A stretch of 64,000 nucleotides of DNA from Myxococcales bacterium (GTDB taxonomy: Bacteria; Myxococcota_A; Polyangia; Polyangiales; JADJMO01): assembly GCA_016709545.1 (NCBI GenBank), contig JADJMO010000021.1:1-64000 (forward strand). Direction: 5' to 3'. Shown here in pieces: positions 37,951 to 46,592 of the stretch (positions are counted from its first letter, which is position 1; each line of letters begins with the position of its first letter). Position numbers and translations under genes: made by a program. The notes beneath the pieces are model-generated. The model worked only from the letters and a program-made list of their open reading frames with translations, was not told where the DNA came from and made no database searches.

Positions 37951-39189
37951 TCACGCACCGAGAGCGCGGTCCATCGCCTGCACGAGGCGCGGGACGTCGC
38001 GCTCGGCGACCGAGCAGAGCGCCACCCGCAGGCCGTCGCCCTGGGGGACGACGAAGATTCCCTCTTCGCGCAGGCGCGCGGCGACCTCGGCCACCCGCTT
38101 GCCGGCCGGGACGAACACGGTGGAGAAGAAGCCGCCCGCGTAGCGCGGGAACACGAGGCTCGTGCCGGCTGCGGCCGCGTTGAACGCGCGCACGCGGCCG
38201 TCGAGCAGGCGCTTGAGGCCGGCGCGCTCCTCGTCGACCTTGGCGCGAAGGGCCGGGTCGGAGAGCACGCGGGTGACGGCGAGCATGCCGGCGTGGTTGC
38301 AGTTCGACCAGGTGCCGCGGCACGAGAACGAGAGCGCGTCGAACGTGCGCTTGCGACGGTTCTCGTCGGGGTCGCACACGAGCAGCGCGCCGATGCGGGC
38401 GCCGTACTCGGTGTAGGACTTGCTGCCGGACCACGCGAAGGCGAGCGCCACCTTGCCGAGGAGCGGCTCGAGGTGGCGCAGGAACGCGCGCGGGTCGCCC
38501 GATCCATAGAGATAGTATGCAACGTCGACGAGCAGCGTGACCGGTCCGCGCGGGGCGAGCCGCTCGATCGCGGAGACGAGCGCGCCCCACTCGGCGTCCG
38601 ACATCGAGTAGCCGGTGGGGTTCTGGCAGGGATCGTTCAGGAAGATCAGCGCGCGGCCTTGCTTCTCGAGCGTGCTCTCGAGCGTGCTCTCGAAGGCGGC
38701 CACGTCGAGGCCGCCGGGCCGGCCCGCCTCGTCGAGGACGAACGTGCGGAAGGTGACGAGCTTGCGATCGCTCTCGTCGGCGAGGGTCTTGTACGGGCCC
38801 CAGTAGAACGACGAGGTGAGCAGGGCCTGACCCGGCTCGAGGAAGTTGGCGAGCGCGAGGCGCAGCGCGCCGGTGCCGCCCGGCGTGGCCACGGCGATGG
38901 CCTGCGCCCCGAGCGGGTGGTCACCGAACAGCTCTCCGATCACGGCGGCATGGAACGCGGCGGGGCCCGCCAGGGGTGCGTACGACGCGGCTTGCAGCGC
39001 GGGCACGTCGCGCAACGCTTCGGCCACGGTGGGGAGCACCGCGAGGGTGCCGTCGTCGGCGAGGAGGTCGCCGACGGTGGCGTTGATGACGGCCTCGCCA
39101 CGCTTCTTGCGGGCGTTCGCCTCGGCGTTGAGGGCGAAGATCGGGTCGTCGGCGGGGCGCTGCTGGTGGGACGGGATCAGGAACTCCAT
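37951..39189 (-). CDS. PLP-dependent aminotransferase, class I/II
   Basis: The product has 412 residues. Fold-type I aminotransferase: glycine-rich PLP phosphate site A-T-P-G-G-T-G-A (101-108), N-P-T-G at 190-193, D-V-A-Y at 222-225 and the Schiff-base Lys257 in S-G-S-K-S-Y-T-E-Y-G. C-terminal motif R-V-A-L-C-S-V. The C-N-P-T-G and S-Y-T-E-Y-G context is closest to aromatic or aspartate-type aminotransferases (AspC/TyrB). The amino donor cannot be read from the sequence. Cytoplasmic. ATG 39189 begins with MEFLIPSHQQ. Confidence 0.85.
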   Translation of the reverse strand: MEFLIPSHQQRPADDPIFALNAEANARKKRGEAVINATVGDLLADDGTLAVLPTVAEALRDVPALQAASYAPLAGPAAFHAAVIGELFGDHPLGAQAIAVATPGGTGALRLALANFLEPGQALLTSSFYWGPYKTLADESDRKLVTFRTFVLDEAGRPGGLDVAAFESTLESTLEKQGRALIFLNDPCQNPTGYSMSDAEWGALVSAIERLAPRGPVTLLVDVAYYLYGSGDPRAFLRHLEPLLGKVALAFAWSGSKSYTEYGARIGALLVCDPDENRRKRTFDALSFSCRGTWSNCNHAGMLAVTRVLSDPALRAKVDEERAGLKRLLDGRVRAFNAAAAGTSLVFPRYAGGFFSTVFVPAGKRVAEVAARLREEGIFVVPQGDGLRVALCSVAERDVPRLVQAMDRALGA

Positions 39190-39294
39190 CGCCCCGCTTC
39201 GATGACCCGTTCCGTGCGGGGGCGCAATCGGGGGCGCACGAAGCGGTTCCTCGCGCTGTCACTTCCGGGCTCAGGGTTTGCTACGCTGGGCGTC

Positions 39295-40237
39295 ATGGCG
39301 ACGAGGCGTGAGCTCATGGACCGTGCGGAGGCACGGCTGACGGCCCGCGCCGACGCGGAGGGATCGGTCGAGGCCACCCGCTGCTTCCTCCGCGCGATGC
39401 TGGTCGGGATCGACGAGGACGGCGCGGTCCCCGACGACCTCGTCGCTCGCATCGCCGACCTCCTCAAGATCGAGCGCGACGAGCTGTTCGGACCGCCGCC
39501 GGGCAACACGGGCGCGGCGTCGAGTCGTCGCCTCAGCACGCGCCCACCCTCGGTCGGTCCCCGACGACAGCGCATCCTCGTCCTCGGTCGAGCGGACGCC
39601 GCCCGCCTCCCGATGCTCGAGGCCATCGTGCGCGCGGCCTTCGCCGAGGAAGCCGACGTGCGGGGGGCCGCGCTGTCGCCGGCGCCGCTCGATCCACGCG
39701 CGCTCCGCGTGCTCCGGCTCGCGGGCTACGCGACCGACGCGCTCGTCCCCCGCGCTCGCGGTCGAGGACATGACCTGGAGCGACCTCGTCATCACCGTGT
39801 CCGGCGAGCGCGAGGACTGGGAGCGGCTGTTGCCGCGCAACCTCGAGCTCGTGCACGATCTCATCGACGACCCGGCGGCCCTGGCGCGCGACCTCGAAGA
39901 GGTCGACGATCAGTCCGAGCCCTATCGCGCCACGCTGCGCGCGATCGAGCGGCTCGTGGAGAAGCTCCGCGGGGGCCGGTCCACGCGTATGCCGGTGCCC
40001 GACCGGCGCGCGTCCTCGAGCAGCCTGCGCCTCGGGCTCTCCTCGGGGCGATCGAGCGGCTCGACGCCGCCTCCCCCGAGCACCGCAGCGCCGCCGCTCC
40101 GGCCGGCGCTGAGTCGCCGGCCCACCCCGCCTCCGCAGCGGCCGAGCCAGCAGATGTCGGCCGTGCGCCCCACCCGCCCGAGCCAGACCTTCACCGCGGT
40201 CAAGCCCGACGAGCCCGGATCCCGCGGGGGCTCGTGA
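39295..40237 (+). CDS. Low-molecular-weight phosphatase-fold protein lacking the catalytic Cys (one frameshift)
   Basis: About 313 residues after correction. Residues 1-65 are helical. From about 85 the sequence follows the LMW protein tyrosine phosphatase fold (ILVLGRADAARLPMLEAI in place of the C-x5-R-S loop, then DPRALRVLRLAG, then DLVITVSGE). The active-site Cys is not there, so it is probably a binding or regulatory relic. At 39747-39751 a run of five C seems one too long: shortening it restores DALVPALAVEDMTWSDLV. The C-terminus (about 230-313) is Pro/Ser-rich and disordered. The stop overlaps the next GTG (GTGA at 40234). Confidence 0.55.
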
Positions 40238-40635
40238 GCGACGAACCCCGGCGCCGGATCCTCGAGCGGCGGGCGCGCTTCGTCACCGCCGCGATCGCAT
40301 CGGCCGGGCTCGCCGCGTGTCGGCCGTGTCTCAGCATGGTGCCGCCGGACGGCGACGCCCGGGTCGACGCCGGCGAGGCCGACGCCACCACGCAGGCCGA
40401 CGCCGCCGCCCAGGTCGACGCCGCGAGTCCCGACACGGGTTCCCCGCCGCCGCCCGTGCCGTGCCTCTCGCCGATGATCGCCGACACGGGAACCCAGGAC
40501 ACCCTGACCCCGGACGCAGGTTCGCAGGGCAGCATGGCAGACGTCGGCCCCGCGCCGATGCCGTGCCTCAAGATCGCGCCGCCGAAGCACCCGCCGAAGG
40601 CCTGCCTGGACGTGCCGTTCGAACCCGGCTCCTGA
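40234..40635 (+). CDS. Small exported protein with repeated P-C-L motifs
   Basis: The product has 133 residues. The N-terminus R-R-R-I-L-E-R-R-A-R-F-V-T-A-A-I is unusually Arg-rich for a signal, followed by a short hydrophobic stretch and a possible lipobox (G-L-A-A-C). The rest is Asp/Ala/Pro-rich linker carrying Cys motifs: R-P-C-L-S-M-V-P, V-P-C-L-S-P, M-P-C-L-K-I-A-P-P and K-A-C-L-D-V-P. The Arg cluster could direct Tat export. The repeated Cys-Leu in Pro context looks like a recognition or metal/heme-contact motif, but no family was recognised. It is coupled by a 4-base overlap to the phosphatase-fold gene. Confidence 0.6.
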   Translation: MSDEPRRRILERRARFVTAAIASAGLAACRPCLSMVPPDGDARVDAGEADATTQADAAAQVDAASPDTGSPPPPVPCLSPMIADTGTQDTLTPDAGSQGSMADVGPAPMPCLKIAPPKHPPKACLDVPFEPGS

Positions 40636-40657
40636 CTCGGCGTCTCACGGCTCGCGT

Positions 40658-41473
40658 TCAGCGGATGACGACGGTCGTCCACGCGATCGCGTCGCCCTCG
40701 AGGGCGGCCACCACGGTGACGCTCGTGGTCCCGGACTGCACGACGACCGGCAGTCCGCCCCCGAGCACGGGGACCTGCAGGTACACGATCGCGCCTTGTT
40801 TGCCGGTGGCGGTGCCCGTCGGGCCGAGATCCTTGCCGTCGTCGTAGAACGGGCCGAACGCGCCACCGACCGCGCCAGCCTTCGCGCCGGCGAGGGGCGC
40901 GCCCGTCGCGTCGACGACGCGGAGCACGACGGTGGCGAGCGCCTTGGTGGTGTCGCCCGGCGGCAGCCCGACGAGCGCCGTGGCCGTGGCCACCGCGTCG
41001 GACGCGAACACCGGCACGTCGAGCGTGGTGGTCAGGTCGGGCCCGACGGCGATCCCCGCGAGCACCTTCGGGCGGCCGCTGGTCGTGAGCGAGACCCACG
41101 TGGGCGAGAGGGTCGAGTCGACGTTCGTGAGGCTGAAGGTGCCGGCGAGCCCCGTCGTCGCCTCCACGTTGCCGCCGCCCTGCTTGAGGGCGCGCGCGGT
41201 GACGCCCGAGAGCGCGAGGCTGGTCGAGAGCGTGGACGCGAGGCCCGACGAGGCCCGCGTGGTGCCCTCGATGCGCGCGGGTCCGCTGGCGTCGGCGACC
41301 TCGGCGGAAGGCGAGTCCTTGGCGGCATCGCCCCCGCCCCCACCGCCCCCACCACCGCCGATCGGTCCGCCCCCACCGTCTCCCTCGGGCGGTGGCGCGG
41401 CGTGATCGACGGGCTCCTTGCACCCCGCGACGCCGGCGAGCAGGGCGAACACGAAGGCGCGGGTCGTCGTCAT
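40658..41473 (-). CDS. Lipoprotein with Gly-rich linker and carboxypeptidase-regulatory-like body
   Basis: The product has 271 residues. The signal MTTTRAFVFALLAGVAGC has lipobox A-G-V-A-G-C. Then an Asp/Pro and poly-Gly linker (GGGGPIGGGGGGGGGGD) to about residue 55. The body is a tandem beta-sandwich: L-A-G-T-F-S-L-T-N-V at about 120 is the turn of a carboxypeptidase-regulatory-like domain, with a second at V-D-A-T-G-A-P-L-A-G. ATG 41473 is favoured over the ATG at 41485 because GGGAGG lies 5 bases before it. It directly follows lgt, so an operon lspA-lgt-lipoprotein is likely. Confidence 0.7.
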   Translation of the reverse strand: MTTTRAFVFALLAGVAGCKEPVDHAAPPPEGDGGGGPIGGGGGGGGGGDAAKDSPSAEVADASGPARIEGTTRASSGLASTLSTSLALSGVTARALKQGGGNVEATTGLAGTFSLTNVDSTLSPTWVSLTTSGRPKVLAGIAVGPDLTTTLDVPVFASDAVATATALVGLPPGDTTKALATVVLRVVDATGAPLAGAKAGAVGGAFGPFYDDGKDLGPTGTATGKQGAIVYLQVPVLGGGLPVVVQSGTTSVTVVAALEGDAIAWTTVVIR

Positions 41474-41484
41474 CAGGCCTCCCA

Positions 41485-42471
41485 TCAGGCCTCGGAGTCT
41501 GCCACGTCGGGCGCGGGCCCGCCCGCGGCGTCGCCCCCGCCCTCCGGCAGCTCGCCCGAGGGGAGGCGGCGTCGGTGGATCGCGTAGGCCGCGGCGACGA
41601 GGCCGAGCCCGATCAGCTGCGAAGTGGAGAGGTGGAGGAACCCACCGCGCGCGTCGCGGCGCAGGAACTCGATGACGAAGCGGGCCGTCGCATAGAGACC
41701 GACGAACCACACGAAGACCTCGCCGTCGTAGCGCTTGCGCGGGTTGACGAGGTACCAGCAGACGAAGCTGATCCCGAGCGAGGCCGCCGACTCGTAGACC
41801 TGCGTCGGGTGCACCGGCAGCGAGGGCATCCACTTGCTCGCGAGGAGGTGCACGTCGTGCTGCGCCTCGCTGGCGGGGCTGCCGGCCGGGAAGCTCATCG
41901 CCCACGGGAGCTCGCACTGCGCGCCGAAGCAGCAGCCCGCGAGCAGGCACCCCATGCGGCCGAACGCGAGGCCCAGCGGGATGGCGATGCCGGCGTAGTC
42001 GGCGGCCTTCCAGAACGGGAAGCGGTCGCGCTTCAGGAGCGGGATCGCGATGGCTGTCGCGCCGAGGAAGCCTCCGTAATAGGTGAGGCCGCCGGCCCAG
42101 AACCGCGCCCACGCGAAGCAGTCGGCGGCCTTCGGGTGGCAGACGCCCTTGGCCGCGTCCCAGACGCCGTCGTAGCCGGCCTTCGGCGAGAGGCACTCGG
42201 CCTGGGTGATCTTCCAGTCGACGCGCGCCGGGTCGGTGCACAGGTGCACGTAGTCCCAGAAGTAGCCGTCGGCGAGCACGTGCAGGAGGCGCCCGCCGAT
42301 CACCCCGCCGAGCAGCATGGCGAGGTTGAGGTCGATCATCACGTCGGGATCGAGGCCCTCGCGACGGGTGGTCAGCGCCGCCGCGATCCCGGCGAAGACG
42401 AAGCCGGTGAGCAGGAGGACGAAATAGGCAGGGAACGCGACGTCGAACAGCTCGAAGAGCCGCGGACGCAC
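41485..42471 (-). CDS. lgt: Prolipoprotein diacylglyceryl transferase
   Basis: The 328-residue inner-membrane enzyme transfers diacylglycerol from phosphatidylglycerol to the lipobox Cys, the first step in lipoprotein maturation. Seven hydrophobic helices. Signature R-M-G-C-L-L-A-G-C-C-F-G (about residue 158), conserved H-P-T-Q-V-Y-E-S and C-terminal R-F-V-I-E-F-L-R-R-D are present. At the position of E. coli His103 the sequence reads T-Y-Y-G-G-F-L-G, a variant also seen in other non-gammaproteobacterial Lgt. A Cys-containing insertion of about 45 residues (roughly 75-120) lies in the first periplasmic part. GTG 42471 starts 3 bases after the lspA stop, so the two are cotranscribed. Confidence 0.9.
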   Translation of the reverse strand: MRPRLFELFDVAFPAYFVLLLTGFVFAGIAAALTTRREGLDPDVMIDLNLAMLLGGVIGGRLLHVLADGYFWDYVHLCTDPARVDWKITQAECLSPKAGYDGVWDAAKGVCHPKAADCFAWARFWAGGLTYYGGFLGATAIAIPLLKRDRFPFWKAADYAGIAIPLGLAFGRMGCLLAGCCFGAQCELPWAMSFPAGSPASEAQHDVHLLASKWMPSLPVHPTQVYESAASLGISFVCWYLVNPRKRYDGEVFVWFVGLYATARFVIEFLRRDARGGFLHLSTSQLIGLGLVAAAYAIHRRRLPSGELPEGGGDAAGGPAPDVADSEA

Positions 42472-42474
42472 GGC

Positions 42475-43308
42475 TCACACCCCTGCTTGGGTGGCCACCC
42501 GCGCGGCGGGCTTCTTCTTGGTGGTGACGGGGAACAGGAAGTCCACGGCCATGAGCAGCACGCCGATGCAGATGGCGATGTCGGCGACGTTGAACGTGGG
42601 CCAGTGATCACCCGCGCCGCCGAAGACCTTGTTCAGCTTGCCGATCCAGTCGGCGCGTACGTCGATGAAGTCGATGACCTGGCCGAAGCGGAGCCGATCG
42701 ACGAGGTTGCCGAGGGCGCCGCCGAGCACGAAGGGCAGGCCCCACTTGAGGGCGCGCTGGCGCGGGTCGAGCTTGCGGTACATCGAGACGATCACCACGA
42801 CCGCGACCGCCGAGACCAGGACGAAGAACGGTCGGCGCACCTTTTCGGGCTGGTTGTGCAGCATGCCCCAGGCGCCGCCCGGGTTGTGCGCGAGCACGAA
42901 CGTGAGGCGGTCCTTGATGATCTCCCTGGGGGGCAGGCGCAGGCCGTCCTTCTCGAGGTGCTTGAGCGCCCAGTGCTTGGTGTAGAGGTCGGCGGCGGCG
43001 GTCACGATCGCGACCACCAGGAGGAACACGTAGGACTGGGGCGGATGGGCCGGGGGTTCGGCCGTGGCGGTGTCGTCGTTCGACTTGGCCGCCTCGTTCG
43101 CCGTCAGGGCTTCCGCGCCGGATTCGGCCGTCACCGGGGGTTCGGTGGGCTTTTCGGCGGCTTTCTCCGCGGACCCTTCGCCGGCAGCGCCAGCGGAGGC
43201 CTCTTTCTCGGCGGTGGCGGCCGCCTCGGCCGGCTCCCCGTGGTGAGCGGAGGGGCCTTCATCGGTGGCGGGGCGCGGATTCTCGGGCGCGTCGGACATC
43301 GGGAACAT
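42475..43308 (-). CDS. lspA: Lipoprotein signal peptidase with long N-terminal extension
   Basis: The product has 277 residues, about 110 more than usual. Residues 1-90 are an Ala/Glu/Pro-rich extension without membrane character; the normal LspA core follows with four helices (first: YVFLLVVAIVTAAADLYTKHW). The aspartic catalytic pair lies in G-N-L-V-D-R-L and F-N-V-A-D-I-A-I. The N-P-G-G-A-W-G loop is conserved. It removes the signal peptide after Lgt has acted. Two ATGs (43308, 43299) are possible; neither has a good ribosome site. It is first in the lspA-lgt operon. The extension is cytoplasmic by topology and of unknown use. Confidence 0.9.
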   Translation of the reverse strand: MFPMSDAPENPRPATDEGPSAHHGEPAEAAATAEKEASAGAAGEGSAEKAAEKPTEPPVTAESGAEALTANEAAKSNDDTATAEPPAHPPQSYVFLLVVAIVTAAADLYTKHWALKHLEKDGLRLPPREIIKDRLTFVLAHNPGGAWGMLHNQPEKVRRPFFVLVSAVAVVVIVSMYRKLDPRQRALKWGLPFVLGGALGNLVDRLRFGQVIDFIDVRADWIGKLNKVFGGAGDHWPTFNVADIAICIGVLLMAVDFLFPVTTKKKPAARVATQAGV

Positions 43309-43397
43309 GGGGATCTAGGCGAAGCCGAAGGCCCTGGCAAAGCACCCGCACGCCGTGGTTCCCGTCGACGGCGTTTCGTGCGAGTTTCGGGGTGCCG

Positions 43398-46300
43398 ATG
43401 GCCACGGTCTCCTCCCTCGTCGTGCGACGCAGGCTCGCTACGATGCGACAGGTCGAGGACGCGCTCGCCCGCCAGGTGCTGTATGGCGGCGACGTCGTCA
43501 CCAACCTGCTCGAGGTGGCGCCGCCCCCGGCGACCGACGAGGCCGCCTTGACGCAGGCGCTCGCCGAGTCGCTCGAGATCGGCGCTGCGGCGCTCGACTC
43601 GCTGCGGAGCCCCGACCCCGGCGCCGTCGCACGCGTGCCGCGACCGCTCGCCGAGCTGCACGGGCTCGTGCCCATCGCGCTGTCGGGCACCATCCTCCGC
43701 GTGGCCCTCGCCGAGCCGCTCACGGCCGAGGCGCTGGCCGGTCTCGAGAAGGAGCTCGGCCTCAAGATCGAGCAGCGCGCGGCGTCGCTGGCGCGCCTGA
43801 GCCAGGCCCTCGAGCGCGCGTACGGCGTCGTGATGGATCGCCGCACGCGGCGCCTCGTGTCGATGCTCGACGGCAGCAAGCCGACGATGCCGTCGACGCC
43901 ACCGCCGCGGCGTTCGTTGATCCCCGACCTGCCCGACGACCCGGTGCGTCCGGCGACCGTGGTGCCGAAGGTCGAGGTGGTGGTGCCGGTCGCGAAGGCG
44001 GCCGTGACGCCGGAGCCGGGGTCGCCCGCGGTCGCGCAGTCCTCCGCGGCCAGCGTCACCGGGGCCCCCGCGACCACCGTGCGCGACGCGCAGCAAGGGG
44101 CGCAGTGGTTCGTCAAGCCGCGTCGCACGCGGTCCTCGCAGCGCATGCCCGCCGCGCGGCGCCGCCGCGGCCCCTTCACGCGCAAGGAGGCCGAGGCGGT
44201 GTTCGCCGAGGGCGCGTCGACCGAGGCCGTCCTCGGCGCGGTGCTCGACTTCGCGCAGCAGTACTTCGCCGCGGTGGCGCTGTTCCTCGTGCACGAGGAG
44301 CTGGCCGAAGGCTTCGACGCGCGCGGCAGCGTGGTGACCGATCGCGTGCGCAAGATGGGCGTGCCGCTCGACATCCCGAGCCAGCTGGCCGACGCGCGCA
44401 AGAGCGGCAACGCGGTCGTGCGGCCGCGGTCCAAGGACGGTCTCGACGGGGTCATCACGGCCGACCTCGACCGCAGCGGCGTCGAGGGCGACGTGCTGGT
44501 CGCCCCGATGCGCGTGGGCAAGCGCGTGGTGGCGCTGCTCTACGCCGACGACGAGGGCGAGCCGATCACCCTCGCCGAGCTCGACGATCTGCTGGCCGTG
44601 CTCTCGGGCGGCGGCACCGCGCTCGCGCGCATCATCGTGCGACGCAAGCGCAAGGAGAGCGGGGGCGCCGACGTCCCGCTGCCGCTGCCCACGCCGCCTC
44701 CGCCGCCCGTGAAGGACGCGGCGCCGAAGCCGTCGTTCGCGGCCCGCGCGCAGGCGCTCGCCCGCGCGCTCACGGGCGGCAAGGTCCCCAACAAGGTCAC
44801 GGGCCGCCCGCCGGCGTGGGCGCCGGCGCTCCCCGACGGAGAAGCGGTCCCGCCCGTCGAGGCGAAGCCGGCGGTCCAGCCCGCGTCGCTCGCACCGATC
44901 GTCTCGCCGATCCCGGAGACGCCCTCACCGGCGCCGGCGGTGGTCGAGGAGACGCCGACGCGGCCGATCGAGCCGCGCGCGGTGCCGGTGGCCAACGTGT
45001 TCGCGAGTCGTCGGACCCAGCCGCTCGGCTCGCTGGTCACCCGCGCGACCAACCCCGGGCTCGGCGCGGCGGTCGCTGCGGCGGCCGAGGCGGCGCAGGC
45101 CGACGCGGCGAAGGCGAGCACGTCGTCGCCGCCGGCCAACGCCACCCCCGCGTCGGGCACGCCGACCCTCGGGGGCGCCGAAGCGGGGCCCGCCCGCACG
45201 CCGTCGTCGCCGAACGGGCCGGCGCTGAAGCCTTCCGGCCCGCGCCTCGCGCTGGCCGAACCCGAGGACGACGGCGCCCTCAGCGAGCTCGAGGCCGGAG
45301 GTTCTCCTTCGCTGCAGCTCCCGCGCGAAGGTGGGACCGAGGAAGCGGAGCCGACGCCGCTCGTCCACGTGCCGCAGCGCCGGCCGATCCAGCCCGACAA
45401 CCTCCCGCCGCCGCAGCCGCCGCCGCCGAGCCTGCGCGGCCGTCGGCCCCTCGGTCCGGTGATCCCACGCGAAGAGCCCGAGATCCGGTTCTCGGGGTCC
45501 CCTCCTTATCCTGGCTCGCCCGTCACCACCGAGCCCGACTTCATCGAGGCGGGAGACGTGAGCGACGACGAGCTCGAGGAGCTGCTGGCGCTCGCGGGTC
45601 GCGAGAGCGAGCGCCTCGAGGTCTACCAGCCGCGTCAGCCGCCGCGTCCCGCGGGGCGCGTGGCCGAGTCCGAGCTGCCGAAGGTGATGGTCGCCCTCGA
45701 GCCCGAGCACGTCGGCCTCGTGGCCAAGCTCGTGCGCGGCGGGGAGGGCAGCGACGCGGCCGCGGCGGAGCTCGAGAAGCTCGGGGTCACGGCCCTCGCG
45801 GCGCTCATGGATCGCTTCCCCGGGCCCACGCGCTGCGACCGCACCGCGCCGATCGCCGAGATCCCCGCCCCCGCCGACGCCGGGCCGTTGCTGCGCGTGC
45901 TCAGCGGGCTCGGCCGGGTCGCCCTGCGCGACATCCTCGCGCGCGTCGGCGATCCCACCCCCGAGACCCGCTTCTGGGCGGTGTGGCTGCTCACCGAGAT
46001 CGTCGACGTCGAGTCGGCCGCGCCGCTCGTCCCCCGCCTGGTCGACGACGACCTCGCGGTGCGTCGGGCCGCCGGGCTCGCCGCGCGCGTGCTCGTGCGC
46101 ACGATCCCGCAGGCCGGCGAGTACCTGATCGAGCCGCTCGTCGGCGTCGTGCTCGATCCGGGCGGTGGCGTGGCGCTCCGCGTGCGCGCCGCCCAGGCGC
46201 TCGGAGAGGTGCGCGACAAGCGCGCGGCGGAGGGGCTCGTGCTCGGCCTCGAGGCGCGCGAGGGCGAGATCATCCAGGCCTGCCACGACGCCCTGGTCAT

Positions 46301-46568
46301 CGTGACGCGGCACGACCCGACGAGTCATCAGGTCACGTGGCCACGCTGGCTGCACGAGCACGGGCAGAAGACCCGCATCGAGTGGCTCATCGACGCGCTC
46401 CTCGACGAGGACGCGGCGTTGCGCGAGGCCGCCGGTCACGAGCTCAAGGAGCTCACCAAGCAGTACTTCGGCTACTACGCGAACCTGCCGCGGAGCGAGC
46501 GCGAGCAGGCCTACAAGCGCTACCTCGCCTGGTGGGAGTCCGAGGGCAGAGCGGCCTTTGCGCAGTGA
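43398..46568 (+). CDS. GspE-N, GAF-like and HEAT-repeat protein
   Basis: The product has 1056 residues. Residues 1-135 resemble the N-terminal domain of type II/IV pilus ATPases (GspE-N/MshEN): ATVSSLVVRRRLATMRQVEDAL, then H-G-L-V-P-I-A-L and L-E-L-G-L-K-type elements. Residues about 275-415 look like a GAF domain (AVLGAVLDFAQQYFAAVALFL; DVLVAPMRVGKRVVALLYAD). Then about 300 residues of Pro/Ala-rich disorder and, from about 755, HEAT repeats (VALRDILARVGDPTPETRF, and so on). There is no ATPase core, so it is not GspE itself. MshEN domains bind cyclic di-GMP in relatives, which makes a c-di-GMP-linked scaffold plausible. The ATG at 43398 is preferred over GTG 43392. Confidence 0.7.
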   Translation: MATVSSLVVRRRLATMRQVEDALARQVLYGGDVVTNLLEVAPPPATDEAALTQALAESLEIGAAALDSLRSPDPGAVARVPRPLAELHGLVPIALSGTILRVALAEPLTAEALAGLEKELGLKIEQRAASLARLSQALERAYGVVMDRRTRRLVSMLDGSKPTMPSTPPPRRSLIPDLPDDPVRPATVVPKVEVVVPVAKAAVTPEPGSPAVAQSSAASVTGAPATTVRDAQQGAQWFVKPRRTRSSQRMPAARRRRGPFTRKEAEAVFAEGASTEAVLGAVLDFAQQYFAAVALFLVHEELAEGFDARGSVVTDRVRKMGVPLDIPSQLADARKSGNAVVRPRSKDGLDGVITADLDRSGVEGDVLVAPMRVGKRVVALLYADDEGEPITLAELDDLLAVLSGGGTALARIIVRRKRKESGGADVPLPLPTPPPPPVKDAAPKPSFAARAQALARALTGGKVPNKVTGRPPAWAPALPDGEAVPPVEAKPAVQPASLAPIVSPIPETPSPAPAVVEETPTRPIEPRAVPVANVFASRRTQPLGSLVTRATNPGLGAAVAAAAEAAQADAAKASTSSPPANATPASGTPTLGGAEAGPARTPSSPNGPALKPSGPRLALAEPEDDGALSELEAGGSPSLQLPREGGTEEAEPTPLVHVPQRRPIQPDNLPPPQPPPPSLRGRRPLGPVIPREEPEIRFSGSPPYPGSPVTTEPDFIEAGDVSDDELEELLALAGRESERLEVYQPRQPPRPAGRVAESELPKVMVALEPEHVGLVAKLVRGGEGSDAAAAELEKLGVTALAALMDRFPGPTRCDRTAPIAEIPAPADAGPLLRVLSGLGRVALRDILARVGDPTPETRFWAVWLLTEIVDVESAAPLVPRLVDDDLAVRRAAGLAARVLVRTIPQAGEYLIEPLVGVVLDPGGGVALRVRAAQALGEVRDKRAAEGLVLGLEAREGEIIQACHDALVIVTRHDPTSHQVTWPRWLHEHGQKTRIEWLIDALLDEDAALREAAGHELKELTKQYFGYYANLPRSEREQAYKRYLAWWESEGRAAFAQ

Positions 46569-46592
46569 CCGGTGTGCGGTAGATTGCGCGCC

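Noticed and set aside
37555..40635. A 1026-residue open frame on the plus strand
   Set aside because: Most of it is antisense to the lipase-like and aminotransferase genes; only its end contains a real gene (40234-40635) and part of 39295. High GC content keeps shadow frames open.
43355..46582. A second long frame (1075 codons) overlapping the GspE-N/HEAT gene
   Set aside because: Arg/Pro/Ala-rich with no domains; the other frame contains HEAT and GAF patterns, so this one is a shadow.
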